Source: Notospermus geniculatus (Eukaryota; Nemertea; Pilidiophora; Heteronemertea; Lineidae). From it: DNA of 64,000 nucleotides. Below are positions 12,668 through 26,319 of this stretch, in pieces (position 1 is the stretch's first letter; each line of letters starts with the position of its first letter). The notes below the pieces were generated by a model. The model did not search any database. It saw only the letters and a program-made list of their open reading frames with translations, and was not told where the DNA came from. The translations under genes were made by a program, and so were the position numbers. The stretch lies in assembly GCA_002633025.1 (NCBI GenBank), contig NMRB01000502.1, forward strand, positions 187,435 through 251,434, read 5' to 3'.

Positions 12668-14592
12668 CATGGATAAATATAGCAGAACACGGTAACATTC
12701 AGTAGACGATACAGCACTAAAGAACACCCTCTGCAGTCAAATATGAAACATATTCCTATGAGAAATGGTCCATATAAGTGTTAAAATCACAGGCCAATTA
12801 GCACTAGCAGCTCTACACTGAAGTGCCACTTGATGAAACAGTCGGCAAGTTCAAATCATTTCAAAGATTTTTGGGCTCGTTATATCAACTGGGCTCTCTG
12901 CTGTTATCAGAATTCCACAGACAAACTGCACCAACCTCCATTAATGGCATTAAGGGTTCGTTTGCCAAGTGCCTACAACTAGGTTTTGTGTAGTCACCTC
13001 ATAAATTTTATATATACAGTTGATAAGCAAACTTAACAATGGCTGTCACTTTGGCATGTCACTTAAAATCAAGCTAATTAGTGAACTTCTCATTTATTAT
13101 CACTATAACAGCCATACCTCACTTCCGGGTTTTCTCATCGATTAGCAACTAGACCAACATCACTTGATTCTTTAACACATATGGGGTTCACAATGTCCCC
13201 TGATGTCAGCTAGAAATTGAGTTCAGCACACGATTTGGTTATAATGACTGAGAAGCTTTCAGTTCATATTACCGTACACTCCCAACATGTTTTTTTTCTC
13301 TTGCCGTTATTTACAGCCTGTGGTTCACTAGTCACACCAGTTTGCCCAGAAGGACCAATAAACCACCCCAACCACATTCAAGAGTATTTTTCTCAGGCAA
13401 CCCAGCATCATGTCCCAAAATACAAAGAAGCTATTTCTGAATTGTTCAGGAGTTCCCAGTTTATGATATCCAATAAAACATATTCACTACATCAACATTA
13501 CATACCCAATATTGCACTGAACTTCCAAGAAAAATTTCCCCAATATCGGTTATGACACACCAATGATGTCAGTATTTGGGATTGAACAACAAATAAACTG
13601 TAGTTAAAAATACACGTCATCAATTTAAAGTTGTCCTTTATCAATTTTTTTAGCACAAAACAACAAGCAAGGTTTCAGGTAAAAATATCAAAAATTCAAG
13701 GTAACTGAATGTCAGAGCTGTGCAATGCAAATATCAGCAGTTGCCATACTTGACTTTCTGGCTTCATCATCCATCGTCTCCTTTATAGCTATGCTGAAAT
13801 CAAGAATCAAGGCAATCATTTAAAACTCCTTGAGAAATAATCCTGTCCTTTCCATTTGCTGATGCTCTTCCGCCAACTGGCATATTCACAAGGAGCAATG
13901 ACACTGAACAGAACTGTAGGTGCATGTTTACTGCTGCATGGAGCTTTGCTCACATAAGGCAGACATCCCTAGCCGAAAAGCTGGACATCAAAATGGGGAC
14001 AGAAACAAGGTGGTAAACCAATGTCCCTGTCCCTTATGAAGACAGTACATCTTCTCGTGAAATTCTAACCAATTTTACAGAAAGGTTTATTACCGGTAAA
14101 GGAATTCGCATGACTGCCGTTCTCAGCACAGAAAACTTACAACATCTGATTACTAATGGCATGATTTGGCATCATTTAAAATACGAGCTCTTGTTGGATT
14201 AGTGACCTTCATAAGCGACAAGAGAACATGCACATTTGTCAGGTTTCACTGATCTATTTTTAACAGCCTGCATGCACTCAGTTGACACTGCTGATGGAAA
14301 ATGCAAGATTTTGTTCCAAAATAAAAATATTAGAATAGTTAATGTTTTGAATGTTCGAACAATTTTTGGAATCTATGTTTAACACATTGTCTTTAAAACT
14401 GTATATCAGTATCAATCAAAATGAACCATATCAGTGATATCAGCAGCAAAAATCAATAAAGAAGCTTTGCATGTGAATTATTGACACCAGTGTGATGGTT
14501 TCGAGGTCTGTCTTCTGATGTTGAACGCCGAGCTTGCCACCTGTAATCCATGGGGAAAAGGTCCACAGAAGTATTGTCTTCCACCAAGTAAA
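12668..14592. other. No gene seen
   Basis: AT-rich sequence. The open frame at 13217-13555 has no motif, and nothing else is recognisable. Confidence 0.5.
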
Positions 14593-14840
14593 GTCCGGCC
14601 CAGCCTTCGCGCGACCCAATGGAATGCGGAAATATGAAATCTGACAACAGCTTGTGGCTACCTAATTACGCCATCTACCCCCGCATTACCAACGACGATC
14701 GCCTGCACATGACTGGGCATTATTACAGTCTATTCAAGTTTATTCAAGAGTCGTGTGTTGAATAAGATTCGTGGTCAGTCTGTGGTTTGTGGTAAGCCTA
14801 CTTCCGCATTCCATTGGGTCCCGCGAAGGCTGCGCCAGAC
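14593..14840. mobile_element. Inverted-repeat element with 42-bp arms
   Basis: Arms 14593-14634 and 14799-14840 are inverted copies with about four mismatches (core CCGCATTCCATTGGGTC against GACCCAATGGAATGCGG), separated by 164 bp. This is consistent with a non-autonomous DNA transposon or foldback. Outer boundaries and target duplication are not resolved. Confidence 0.6.
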
Positions 14841-14990
14841 TATACACAATGGTGTGAAGTGGAAGAGTCACTTCAATCAAACATTCTCCCACTGATTTGT
14901 TGTTGAGATATTGCCTTATCATTGGAGGGCAAGATATGGCCAGCAGATTGAAGTTGAGTTGTGCTCATCTCAGAGAATAGACTAAAGCAT

Positions 14991-15119
14991 GATTCATTGG
15001 CGCATGGATCTGGTCCATTTTCAGTCCATTTGCCCCTAGTTTTCCAGATACGACAATGCAAGTCAATTTCATCGATTTTTTACGGACCTGAATCGGACAA
15101 AATCCGTGTGCCAATGAAC
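14991..15119. mobile_element. Short MITE-like inverted repeat, about 129 bp
   Basis: The left arm starting GATTCATTGGCGCATGGAT (14991) is mirrored by the right arm ending ATCCGTGTGCCAATGAAC (15119). Arms are about 38 bp and roughly 80% matched. It lies 150 bp from the element at 14593-14840. Confidence 0.6.
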
Positions 15120-18100
15120 CCCGCTTACTCCAGAAGTTGCCGGTATACAATTGAGCTTACATTGCTTTGGAGCTAAGGAAGAGAGTTGCACTCTCACATC
15201 AGAACAACTTGCATGACTGAGATGCTTTGAGTTATCTGGGCAATAGATGTGAAATCCCCTGTGGGAAGGGCGAGGCGAGGGTCCCATCTGGCCTGAGGGC
15301 CACCAACAAGGCTGTGATGCCAAGTAAGGTCATTAGACACCAAATCATCATGCAGACACCTTTGCTGGACAAACCAGTAGGTGTACGACTGGTCCCAGGG
15401 CAATAGTAGTGAGAATTCAGGTTGGAATTGGTGTCAATTTGGTTCTCTAGCAAAAAATGTTCTGCGACATAAGAGCAGGTAATGAAAAATACTTCTATTT
15501 GCTTTTGTTGATTGGCACCAATATCACGCACACCTCACTGCTACGAGACAAGTTTGATTGAAAGACTATGGCAGCTTGACCTGCTCAAATTAAGAGCGAT
15601 GTGACCAGAATGTAATGGCCAATACCTCTTTATTCGGGTCGAGGTTTCAAATAATTTGCCAGAGAAGAAATCATCTGGGGGTGATCATGGAACAAACAGA
15701 TCGGAACAGAAATGGGAAACCCAGGTAAAATGCTGGATTCTTGATGAACTAGCATCGAGATATTGGACATGGTAATAAGAAAGGTGCTATTCTTTAGCAA
15801 TTGCTAATCAAATGGGAAGGTTTCTCTTGATTATGACAGACCTGAATCAACTCAAGCATCAGTGAATGGGAGAAAAAATGTTTACCAGTCTCAGTGGGGC
15901 TGTGAGGAATGCTGAGAGATTGACCAAACTGATCATTTTTTTGTGATAAGTTGGTTGGGGAGCTGTCAGCAATCACATGGATCACTGAATTCTGCACAGA
16001 GCAGACATCAAGCATGAAAAGCTTTCTCTCCAGTAAGACATGATTCCAAAGCCATAAGTCACAACAGCCTACGTACATTTCAGCGAGCACCTTCCTTTGT
16101 GTCCAAGGAATGACCTTCACAAAAGTCAAGGATAACATCATCACAGTTTCAAATCCACTTGAAGGACCCCTTTTTGGGTATGCAGGTTCTTTGTTATGGG
16201 CCAAAGCCATCTCGTACCATAAAACAGCATGTTTCATGCACAGTTCATGCATGAAATGAGCATGAAATTGACAAGTGTCAGCTACCAAAGCAATCGACTT
16301 CTTCAAGGCCAAGCATCCTTCAGAATATGCGCAACCTAAAATGTTGTCCAGCTTGATCAAAACCCTTTGAGATTTGGGTAATAAGTCATATCACACATAC
16401 CATTAGTGAGTGACAGCAATATCAGATACCTTGCCCCAGGCTGGTATCATGGTGCCTTGATCATGGAGATTCTGTTGAAGGGCAAACACACTGCATATGA
16501 AGTGGGAGGGAAAAAAGCACTATTTACTCAGGAATGCTACAGATCCATGGCTTTTTTGGCATTGTGGATGGTGTGATGATACCAAAGCTTCAAGCAATAC
16601 ATACATGTAAGCAATCGTGAAAATTGGTTCACTGATACGCAAGGGCTGCTGCTCATTTTGAGTTGGCACTGTTGAAACAATCACAACTTCTCTTATAGTT
16701 ATTGAAACTTGCAAAATAAGCCTCACAGTTTGCTTTTTAACAATCAGTTGATTAACGAGACAGCTAGAACAATGAGAATTAGTTTGAGGCATGCCATGAA
16801 TGAAACATGAAGCTGCTTCAGCATTTTGTCACAACAAATCATCAAATGGGAAATTTACCAAATTGTACATTATTGATATATAAAGGGAAGGGGTTATTGG
16901 GAAACATGGAGATGCGTCTCTTTTAAAGAGAAGTGCATTCAGTTCCCACTCTCAGCATCAGTATAAAACTGTTGTACAAAGCTGATATGAATACATTTAC
17001 TGTAGGAATAGGATGTCACATTCACAAACCAACGAACACCTCAACTCCAGCAATCATTCTTTGCAAAAATGCTCTTGAAAAGCTTCTTTTAATTACTCAT
17101 GCTGAAAAAGTTTCTTCACAGAATTCATATTCGACAAAACAAGTTTCTTTTCGTTTGTGTAACTTGATGTACTGTCGGGATGGGACATCTTCAGGGTGCA
17201 AGAAGAGCCGTGAAATAAAAACTGCAACAATGACAAGCAGCAAATCCAATACAGATGTTTTTCAAGACTAAGCCAAGCTAGAAGAAGTGTGATGATTGTT
17301 TTCGCCATGGGAAGCACTAATCAGGGTGTTTGTGAAGGAAGTCTCACACAAGGAACACAATACAGGCACTTATAATACTACCATTTGACAGTGAGGAATC
17401 GTGGATCAAAGCAGAGGTAAGGTTGCTTCAGTGCTGTGTTGAGACACTCCTTAGGAAGAGGAGCAGATCAACAAGAGACGTTGACGCAGACACTGAAGAC
17501 ATTCACTTGTTGAAGAATGTGAAGCATGGATTGCAGGCAACAATATCTGATATGGAATGCCGATAAATATTTTCTCAAATCTTATGTATTGGATAATTTC
17601 TGTTATCTGAGAAATACTGATCCACTAGTGCTAGATAATGAAGATATCTTTGCACAGTTTGGGCGACTACATTGCAGTGGCAGCTGAGACCGTATAATGA
17701 ATCTGTAATACTGATAGCAGGACACAGCCAAAACAATTTTGGTAATTGAGAAGTTGCCAGTACAAACTGAATCAAGGGGATGCATCAGTGTGGAACCAAA
17801 AGAAATTACCCCTTCATCAAATCAACAATTCAATCACAGAATATCCCATGATGTAATCAGCCACAGAGATAGAATAAATCGCCCTTTATTATGCCAGCCG
17901 GACCTATTTGGCTAAAAATGTAATTTCATTTATCTGACCACAAATCAACTGGGATATGTAAGCTGATACTGGCACTTGATGGGCATTTTTTGTTGCCAAC
18001 AATTGCATCAAATAGGAAATAAATATTACATGATGAAATCCCAAATCCTTGCAGAAAGATAACTTGCTGCCTGAAGAGGAGAAGTTGGGCCCAACTAATA

Positions 18101-19194
18101 GTCCATTCTTGTTACCGAAGTCAAAAGTCCCTCCTTACTATGCGAAGCGACGCCATTCCACTCAGTCAGATGTCAGTCATTTCAGTCCTCGCCTTTCGGC
18201 CCACTACCCACATCCAGCCCAGGTTCAGCCTAGCTGCCAGTTCAGCCCAATCCTTTCGGCTGTTTCTGCCCACTGAGAATTCATGGACTGAAATGACTTG
18301 CTTACCACTCAGTCGCACTTGTGTGGACAACCCAGCTAAATCAGTTGCAAGTCTCGTACCACTACACTGACGATCGCACACTGTGGATGGGGCTTATGCT
18401 TTCCAAGCAGAAAGAGTTCACTATTGATGCAGATTGGCTTCTTGCATTAGAGAAAAAAGACACTCATAAAGTTACCCAGATTAAGGAATAAATCAACAAG
18501 CGAAAGGTTGGTCATGGTTGTGTAAACAGTGTAGTTGGGGTAACGTCATGCATCACTTTCTTTTGTCAACGATTAATTTCCTTTGGTTAACATTCACACG
18601 ATGTGCACGTACCTCGTGACAACATGGTAATTATTTACTCCTTAATTGCAACAATTCAACAACCAGGTAACAAAATGATGATTTCAACAATGACAATCAT
18701 ACAAATGTACCGGTAGGCGACCAACGACCTTTGTTTCAGAAAGGTTTGGCTGCCTTCCATATTCAATTGAAAAAACTTAGAAACTAGATTTTATCACCAG
18801 ATTCTTCATTCCACTGAGTTATTTGTAACTCATCTGATCCCAGGTCTGAGCAGACAGAATCATCTGCCAAGTTCTCTTATGGCTGTGAGGGAAATGATCT
18901 GAGGAGAATTCAAAGAAACATTCTTCAGAATGTTGATACGAACAAAATTCCTTCAAATATTTTTCAATCAATAGCTTTGGATGTGAGAAAACTTTGACAG
19001 AAGATCGTCTGGTGGACTGTGGGAGAAGATGAGTCAATAGGCAGAGATAATCAACTGATGAGGGGGTTGGATCCTACCTTAATCTGACTTGAAATGAATA
19101 TACACTTACCTGAAAATAGAGAATTGAGATACATTATTAATACAATTTTATTTTTCTTTTGATACACATTAATGATGTGAAAAACTGTGCAAGA
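15120..19194. other. No supportable gene
   Basis: Two longer frames occur: 15794-16360 (-, 188 codons from a TTG, about 152 from the first ATG) and 16933-17271 (+). Neither has a motif or convincing splice context. A frame beginning at an acceptor-like CAAATCCTTGCAG near 18054 is Pro/Ser-rich but unrecognised. A 14-bp perfect inverted repeat (AGTCATTTCAGTCC) has arms at 18175-18188 and 18285-18298. Confidence 0.5.
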
Positions 19195-19364
19195 GCGAAT
19201 GGCCGATTCCCAGTGACCACCTTTCTGGAGAACTCAAGGAGCACATCATTCAGCTCGGTCCTTTCAGAGCAGTTGAAAGTGCAATGAAGTGGAGATTTGG
19301 ACAGCAATTGAACCAGCAGCCCCGATCTCCTCATCAGTACGACCCTCAGCCACTGTAAGCCCCA
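19195..19364 (-). mobile_element. tRNA-derived SINE, family 1
   Basis: On the minus strand, a tRNA-like head (GGCTTACAGTGGCTGAGGG) is followed by a B-box-like CTGGTTCAATTGCTG (minus strand of 19301-19317). A body follows that it shares with the SINE at 59700-59922: both carry CAACTG-CTGAAAGGA and GCTGAATGATNTGCTCCT. The shared body shows one dispersed family. Confidence 0.65.
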
Positions 19365-20603
19365 TAGGTGCACATTTACATCTCATCTGTACAAGCTACT
19401 TAATCTGCATTATCAGATGACACATAGTCAACCATCACATGATGATGCACTTTTGAAATGCACTGATTTACCAAAAGACAAGTGTATTTGCATTCCAAGT
19501 TTTCCACTCATAAGAAAACTGCATGATCCATCAAACGCACTGCAGCTGTTCTCTGAATGGCTTTGATCAAAGTTAGCACTTTGTTCTTCACAGTCTAACT
19601 CTAAACCTAAATCTTCTTAGCTAGTTCCTGTCGTGAGTTAGTGGATTTCATTCATTCAGCTAAATTAATCAGAAGAATTTTAGCTTTGGCAAGTAAGTTC
19701 AATAACAGTCACTAATTTGTCAGCCGAGAATGGCTGAAAATGGCACATCATGTTGCACACCGTCCTAATAATGAGAGGAAACTATGCAGAAAATGGCATG
19801 AAAGTAATTGGATGGAATGTGGACTCAAGCAGTGAAGACAGGCAATAAGAGCAAGAAAAAGATTTATGAAACAGTAAAAATCAATTATTCAAAAGGAACA
19901 AGATGTCCGTCAGATTTTAAAAGTGGTTCATTTGAACTAAAAAGAAGCAGCAGCAATATTACATTTCCCATGTTAATTGCAAGGATGTGCTCAATTGACA
20001 ATTTTTCAGATATTGATCGTGAAAAAAGCAATGGTTTCCTCTTGATGAGGCCCAGATAATGAGACGTTTCTCTAATCATTAAGTTTTCAGACATTGTTGA
20101 TGACTCATTGTTTTTTTAGACACATGTAATGATGAATTCCCATGGCAGATGAAGCAGCAAGAAGAGGATGTGCAATGATTTCCCAAAAGCAGGAAATACA
20201 TGTAGCAACTCCAGTATGCGATAAAGTCCCAGCAACATGGCAATCTCGTACCCAGAGTTCAATGCCACATTTAAACTCTGGAAAGGGCTAGACCGGTACT
20301 ACTTTTGCACAGTGCAAATGCATTGTGCAAGGTGGATGAATTTTCGACTGTTGCACAACCAATTGCATAGGGCTTTGAAAGAATTCGTACTTTGTTCCTT
20401 AATAAAACATTGAATACCCAACGGAATGTTAAAATAGCAGCATTTTTACAAATACTGGGAAAAATTCGAATTTTCGGTATGATTACTTTATCAAATAATT
20501 TGTAAAATCGATGAGCACAAGAATCTTGTGCTGGGTTCCAACCCTTTTCAGAGGTCTTAGAGCCGAGGAACGATGGTGGCGACCTCTTCAGATTGGCAAC
20601 ATG
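19365..20603. other. No gene seen
   Basis: AT-rich. The minus-strand frame at 20271-20621 has no recognisable motif. Confidence 0.5.
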
Positions 20604-22096
20604 GTTGCAGAGATGCCTCAATCACAATTAACCTCGACTCAATCTGGGAATAGATGGAGATGTAATATTAAAGTCATAGTGCCTACCAATGGCTTAGCGT
20701 TGATTCATGCTCCAACGTGGGACCACTGCCAGCAACCCACAATTGTTACGAACATGGACACGATTTTGTTGGCGTCCAATCGTGGGACTCTGAATGCTCT
20801 CATGATAATTCTGCCTCGTCAAAATCTTGCCAGACCCAGGGGTATGAATCAACACGACACTGTCAGCGTCTAAATTTGATCATGCTTCGGACACAGACAC
20901 TTGGCGTCTGAGGTATGAACCCAGCTTACATTATGTCTGATGGGCACCGTGACCTTGACATCAGCTGGTACAAATGAAACTGTTTATGAAAGTTGCAGAC
21001 AGACCTGAAGATAATAACTTCTGTAGATCCAATTTCATTTCTGCCCCGAATGACAACTTTTTTTCATGAACGGAAAAATGGAAAAGGATTAGTCGCGAAT
21101 CAACACTGTCAATGTTGCACCATTCCCTTCCTTAATAATCTGTAATACAACACCTTGAAGGAAAATCATCAGGAACAGAAATTATCTTGTCAACTGACTT
21201 CATTATCTCATGCTCATGGTTGAATTCAATTAAATTTTTTTAGAAGATTTTCTCATTTCAAGAAGAGTCAAGTACATTTGTGCTGATTTCACCCAATGGT
21301 TGACTATTGTTTCCTGCACTGTTCAGCTAGTTTCCCAACAGAAAGTCTGAATGATTTGAGCAGCATTTCTTGAAATGGATTTAATCCATGTCATCAGAGA
21401 ACAATATTAAGTCTTGGGGCTTTGCATGCACTTTAGCATTTGGCATTGATTTAATTGACATGGAGAAAACATTGTCAAAAACAAATAACAGAGTTCTGAA
21501 CTTTATTTTCACAACTATGGCATTTGCAAATGGATTTAAAACAAATGACGGATGTTCTCTGTTTTAGCTGAGCCACTTCACATTCTAATTTTAACCCTTT
21601 GAAGCATGTATGGAAGAAAAAGAACATATGGGCTTCTTCTTTTTAGTCAACACAGTGAGTTAATGTCGTGGTGTCGAATGCATCCCCCCATTCTGCCTCT
21701 GTTAAGAATTGCACTGAATTTCTTTCAGTCAGTTTCTACGCCTTCCTGCATCAGCACAGCCAAGCGTGTGAAAGGATTATAACGCCACGACATAACCTTG
21801 GTTAAGTGCCTTGCAGAAGAATGAAAAAAATCTCCTAGCACACCCTAAAGAAATAATCAATCACTCGAATTCCTGCTGCAGAATATGACCTCTTCCTAAA
21901 AGAGGCACATCAATGTAATCTGTTGGACCGATTCATTGCCACGACCCTAGACACATCCAAGGTTCATTGAACGATATGATTAAATTCCATAATAGGCTTC
22001 CAAAGGAACATCAATCCCGGTGGCAATGACGAGAAATTATTGTAATGATACCTGTCCTGGGATATGACAAGTAGCCCAGGGTGAACTGCTTTGGTT
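20604..22096. repeat. 1.5-kb tandem duplication D, copy 1
   Basis: Starts GTTGCAGAGATGCCTC and ends GAACTGCTTTGGTT. It matches 22138-23654 with few substitutions and small indels (offset 1534 at the left, 1558 at the right). Contains no convincing coding sequence. Confidence 0.93.
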
Positions 22097-22137
22097 AAAA
22101 TGTCCGGGGGGCAAATGTCCTAGAACCGTTGCAGAGA

Positions 22138-23654
22138 TGCCTCAATCACAATTAACCTCAGGCTCAATCTGGGAATAGATGGAGATGTAATATCAAAGTC
22201 ATAGTGCCTACCAACGGCTTAGCATTGATTCATGCTCCAACGTGGGACCACTGCCGGCGCCCCACAATTGTTACGAACATGGACACGATTTTTGTCGGCG
22301 TCCAATTGTGGGACTCTGAATGCTCTCATGATAATTCTGCCTCGTCAAAATCTTGCCAGACCCAGGGGTATGAATCAACACGACACTGTCAGCGTCTAAA
22401 TTTGATCATGCTTCGGACACAGACACTTGGCGTCTGAGGTATGAACCCAGCTTACATTATGTCTGATGGGCACCCGTGACCTTGACATCAGCTGGTACAA
22501 ATGAAACTGTTTATGAAAGTTGCAGACAGACCTGAAGACAATAACTTCTGTAGATCCAATTTCATTTCTGCCCCAAATGACAACTTTTTTTCATGAACGG
22601 AAAAATGGAAAAGGATTAGTCGCGAATCAACACTGTCAATGTTAATGCGCCATTCCCTTCCTTAATAATCTGTAATACAACACCTTCAAGGAAAATCATC
22701 AGGAACAGAAATTATCTTGTCAACTGACTTCATTATCTCATGCTCATGGTTGAATTCAATTAAATTTTTTAGAAGATTTTCTCATTTCAAGAAGAGTCAA
22801 GTACATTTGTGCTGATTTCACCCAATGGTTGACTATTGTTTCCTGCACTGTTCAGCTAGTTTCCCAACAGAAAGTCTGAATGATTTGAGCAACATTTCTT
22901 GAAATGGATTTAATCCATGTCATCAGAGAACAATATTAAGTCTTAGGGCTTTGCATGCACTTTAGCATTTGGCATTGATTTAATTGACATGGAGAAAACA
23001 TTGTCAAAAACAAGTAACAGAGTTCTGAACTTTATCTTCACAACTATGGCATTTGCAAATGGATTTAAAACAAATGACGGATGTTCTCTGTTTTAGCTGA
23101 GCCACTTCACATTCTAATTTTAACCCTTTGAAGCCATGTATGGAAGAAAAAGAAAATCTGTGCTTCTTCTTTTTAGTCAACACAGACTAGCTTACATTGA
23201 AGTAATTGTCAACACAGTAATGTCGTGGTGTCAACTGCATCCACCCATTCTCCCTCTGTTAAGAATTGCACTGAATTTCTTTCAGTCAGCTTCTACGCCT
23301 TCCTGCATCAGCACAGCCAAGCGTGTGAAAGGATTATAACGCCACAACATAACCTTGGTTAAGTGCCTTGCAGAAGAATGAAAAAAAATCTCCCAGCACA
23401 CCCTAAAGAAATAATCAATCACTCGAATTCCTGCTGCAGAATATGACCTCTTGCTAAAAGAGGCACATCAATGTAATCTGTTGGACCGATTCATTGCCAC
23501 GACCCTAGACACATCCAAGGTTCATTGAACGATATGATTAAATTCCATAATAGGCTTCCAAGGGAACATCAATCCCGGTGGCAATGACGAGAAATTATTG
23601 TAATGATACCTGTCCTGGGATATGACAAGTAGCCCAGGGTGAACTGCTTTGGTT
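22138..23654. repeat. 1.5-kb tandem duplication D, copy 2
   Basis: Separated from copy 1 by 41 bp. It carries about 32 bp absent from copy 1 near 23181, flanked by the direct repeat GTCAACACAG. No N lies at this junction, unlike duplications A and B. Confidence 0.93.
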
Positions 23655-26299
23655 GAAAATTGAATGATATTAGGATATAAGTTTAGAGCTTCCAGGGTTG
23701 TTTTCCATCACACGAGTGCTCTTATGAAACCCTCATGAACAAATGGGGGCAAAGAGTGCTTGACGACCTCTGCGGTATACTTGACTAATTGCCAATGATA
23801 ACAGGATGGGCCTTTATATCTTTGACGGCAAGCGTTTCACTGGGACTCTGGTTTCCTTCTGCATCAGGCAACATTAAAATCATCCAAAAGCATGGCTACA
23901 GAGAAAACTGTACTCCAGGAAAGGTTTAACACATGTAAGCTCATGCTATCGTCTAAAAGCATTGCCTCCCTACATGTTTCATCAGTGGATTCAATTGACA
24001 TAGATAGCATGTCACTCTACATCTGAGGCCCCACAATACAACTCTCCTGGCAAATATGCTAACAAATGATCTATCAGATTACGTGTCATACAGCAACAGA
24101 GGCTAACTGAGAGCTCACTTATAACAGCAGGAACTATCATCACCAACAACACTGTCTAGGCTGTACATCTGTCACACAAGTTCATTCTTCTGAGTGTTTA
24201 CTCATGAACATGGTTGAGACAGGCATTCATACTTAGGCAAAATAAGCCAACACTCGGCGAACTTCAGTCACTGAGCATGCTGAGTGAACCTAGCGAACTT
24301 GTTGCCTGAGGTCACCAAGATCACTGTGTCTGATCGTAAGAAAATATTTACCAATTCACCAACAGGAGAAAACAAGACACAAAGCTTGTGTTTACAATTT
24401 CACATCGGCAGCTATTGATTGCTTATGAAGAGAAGCAAAGCCAAAGGCATAAGCTGATATTGATACCTTATAATCTCATAACCTGCATTCAGATGTTAAT
24501 TCGCACACCATATTAATGAAAAAAAAAGATCACAATCTGCCATTATTGAGTAAGTCAGCTGGCATAACCTACATTTGATTGACAAGATATTGATCTTTTG
24601 ATGAGGCCTCGCGGAAGGCTCTCAAAGATTTATCTTTTCATGATCAGGATAAAATCAGGAAACCTGACTGTCACATGGTGAAATCATTGGAGGAAATCTC
24701 CCAGTGAAGTAACAGGCTCTGTTATTTAGTGTCATTACCAGAAAGCACCTTTCACAAATTGGCACATTGGTAACATGAACTCTGATGAGATGTTTGTGGT
24801 GGTTCATATCACTATTAGTTGTTTCACAGAGAGTGGTGAGAAATTGCCATCTACCTTATTCACAAAGTCCTCGTAACTTTAAGAGTATGCAAATCCTGGT
24901 AGACTGAGAGTGCACAACAAAGTGCTGATAAAAGAACCATAGTTTACATACACTGTAACAGAAACCCAAGCACCAGAAGCTAATGAGGACTCGGCTACAC
25001 TTTTCCTCAACAATTGCTCAACTCTGCTGGTCACCACACATCCTCTTTAAGTTATTGCATGAAAATACCGTAAGATAGTCCAATAAAATTATGTCACTAG
25101 AAAGCAATTTACAATGGCTGCAGCAGTCATATTTCAGGCATCAAGGCTTGAAGATGTCAGCAACAGTTGGAATGGAATGAATCATTGGAACTTGAAATCC
25201 ATTAACAATTTGGAGGCAAATTGCATGCCAGCATTTCTCCAAGTAGGAAGAAAGATGTTGATGGCAGTTGGAACAAAAAGGACATGCACCAATCTCAATG
25301 CCTCCGCTTAGTCCATTAGTTAAGTTAGTTGCTTGCATTGGCAGTGCAATCAATGGACAAGCAACAATGTGGTTTAAAATCCCCATTCAAAGATTTGTCT
25401 TGATGATAATCTATGAGCGGAGCTAGAGAAACCACCATCACTCCATCAAACGTTTGTGAGTTCTAATAAAGATCCATTGCTTTCTATAAACTTTGGAAAC
25501 TTCAGAAACAGAGATCTTAAATAAAAATTCATTTTTCAGATGATTCAAAATGAATCAAACTAGGCCAGTCAACAAATGATGCCATCAGGCAGATGGACTT
25601 TTGAAACAACCTTTGTGTGATGCCAAACAAGATAACAAAGATTAAATATGATTTTCAAACGATCGTGTCAACAAGCAGAACGGTAAATGATAGTAAATCA
25701 ATTTTTTATTTAGTTTGTTGACAGTTCAAAATGACAAGTGTTCACCAGACAGATCTGTCTGCTGCAACAGATGTTTTCACCATTTAATGACTTTTTCTCC
25801 CAACGAAGAAGTGTATCACAGTTGTTCATTAGACAAAATCAATACATGTAGTTGTTTTCTTCCATTTTCAACACCAAACTCTCTGCTTCAGCAAGGGCTG
25901 CTTCAGCAAGGGCTGTAAGTAGTAGAAGCTTTTTCATATCACACTTTGTATATTGTCCTTTTTGAGAAATGCATTGTGCAAGTACAAGCCTCATTCTTCA
26001 GATATAGTGTCAGCTGCACTTGATTTGCTTGGGATGTTCTGTAATCGTTCTTCAGTTCAGCATCATTTGCATAAAAACAAGCAACTGAATGGAGTAAAGA
26101 GGACCTAAGGTAATATTTTCAACTTGTGTACGAAATCAACAATGTAGCCAATTTGTCGTAACCCCCTCCCTCCGGCATGTCCCTTCCCATTTTCTCCGCA
26201 TGACCCCTTCTGATGTAGTCCCCTTTGTTGGTTAACAGCATGTGTGCCAAGCTGTGCTCGAACGCGGCGGCGGCGCAAGCGCAATGCTCTCACTGATCT
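23655..26299. other. Region upstream of GPCR copy 1; no exon identified
   Basis: Expected to hold the 5' exon(s), promoter or an intron of the receptor gene at 26320, but no first exon could be recognised. A 15-bp perfect tandem duplication (CTTCAGCAAGGGCTG) is at 25886-25915. Otherwise nothing stands out. Confidence 0.45.
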
Positions 26300-26319
26300 G
26301 TCCTTTCTCTCGTCAACAG
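26300..26319 (+). other. Splice acceptor of GPCR copy 1
   Basis: A pyrimidine-rich run (TCCTTTCTCTCGTCAACAG) ends at 26319 and the exon begins with GGT on a codon boundary (phase 0). GPCR copy 2 has an acceptor at the homologous residue and phase, which supports this site over an unspliced start at ATG 26284. Confidence 0.65.

Noticed and set aside
15794-16360. 188-codon minus-strand open frame as a gene
   Set aside because: It starts with TTG and the first ATG leaves about 152 codons. No motif, acceptor or poly(A) signal is evident, so it is within chance expectation for 64 kb.
26242-26319. Extension of GPCR copy 1 upstream of the splice acceptor to a GTG at 26242
   Set aside because: GTG is not a normal animal start codon. 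The only in-frame ATG is 26284, and the paralogue has a splice acceptor at the homologous place.
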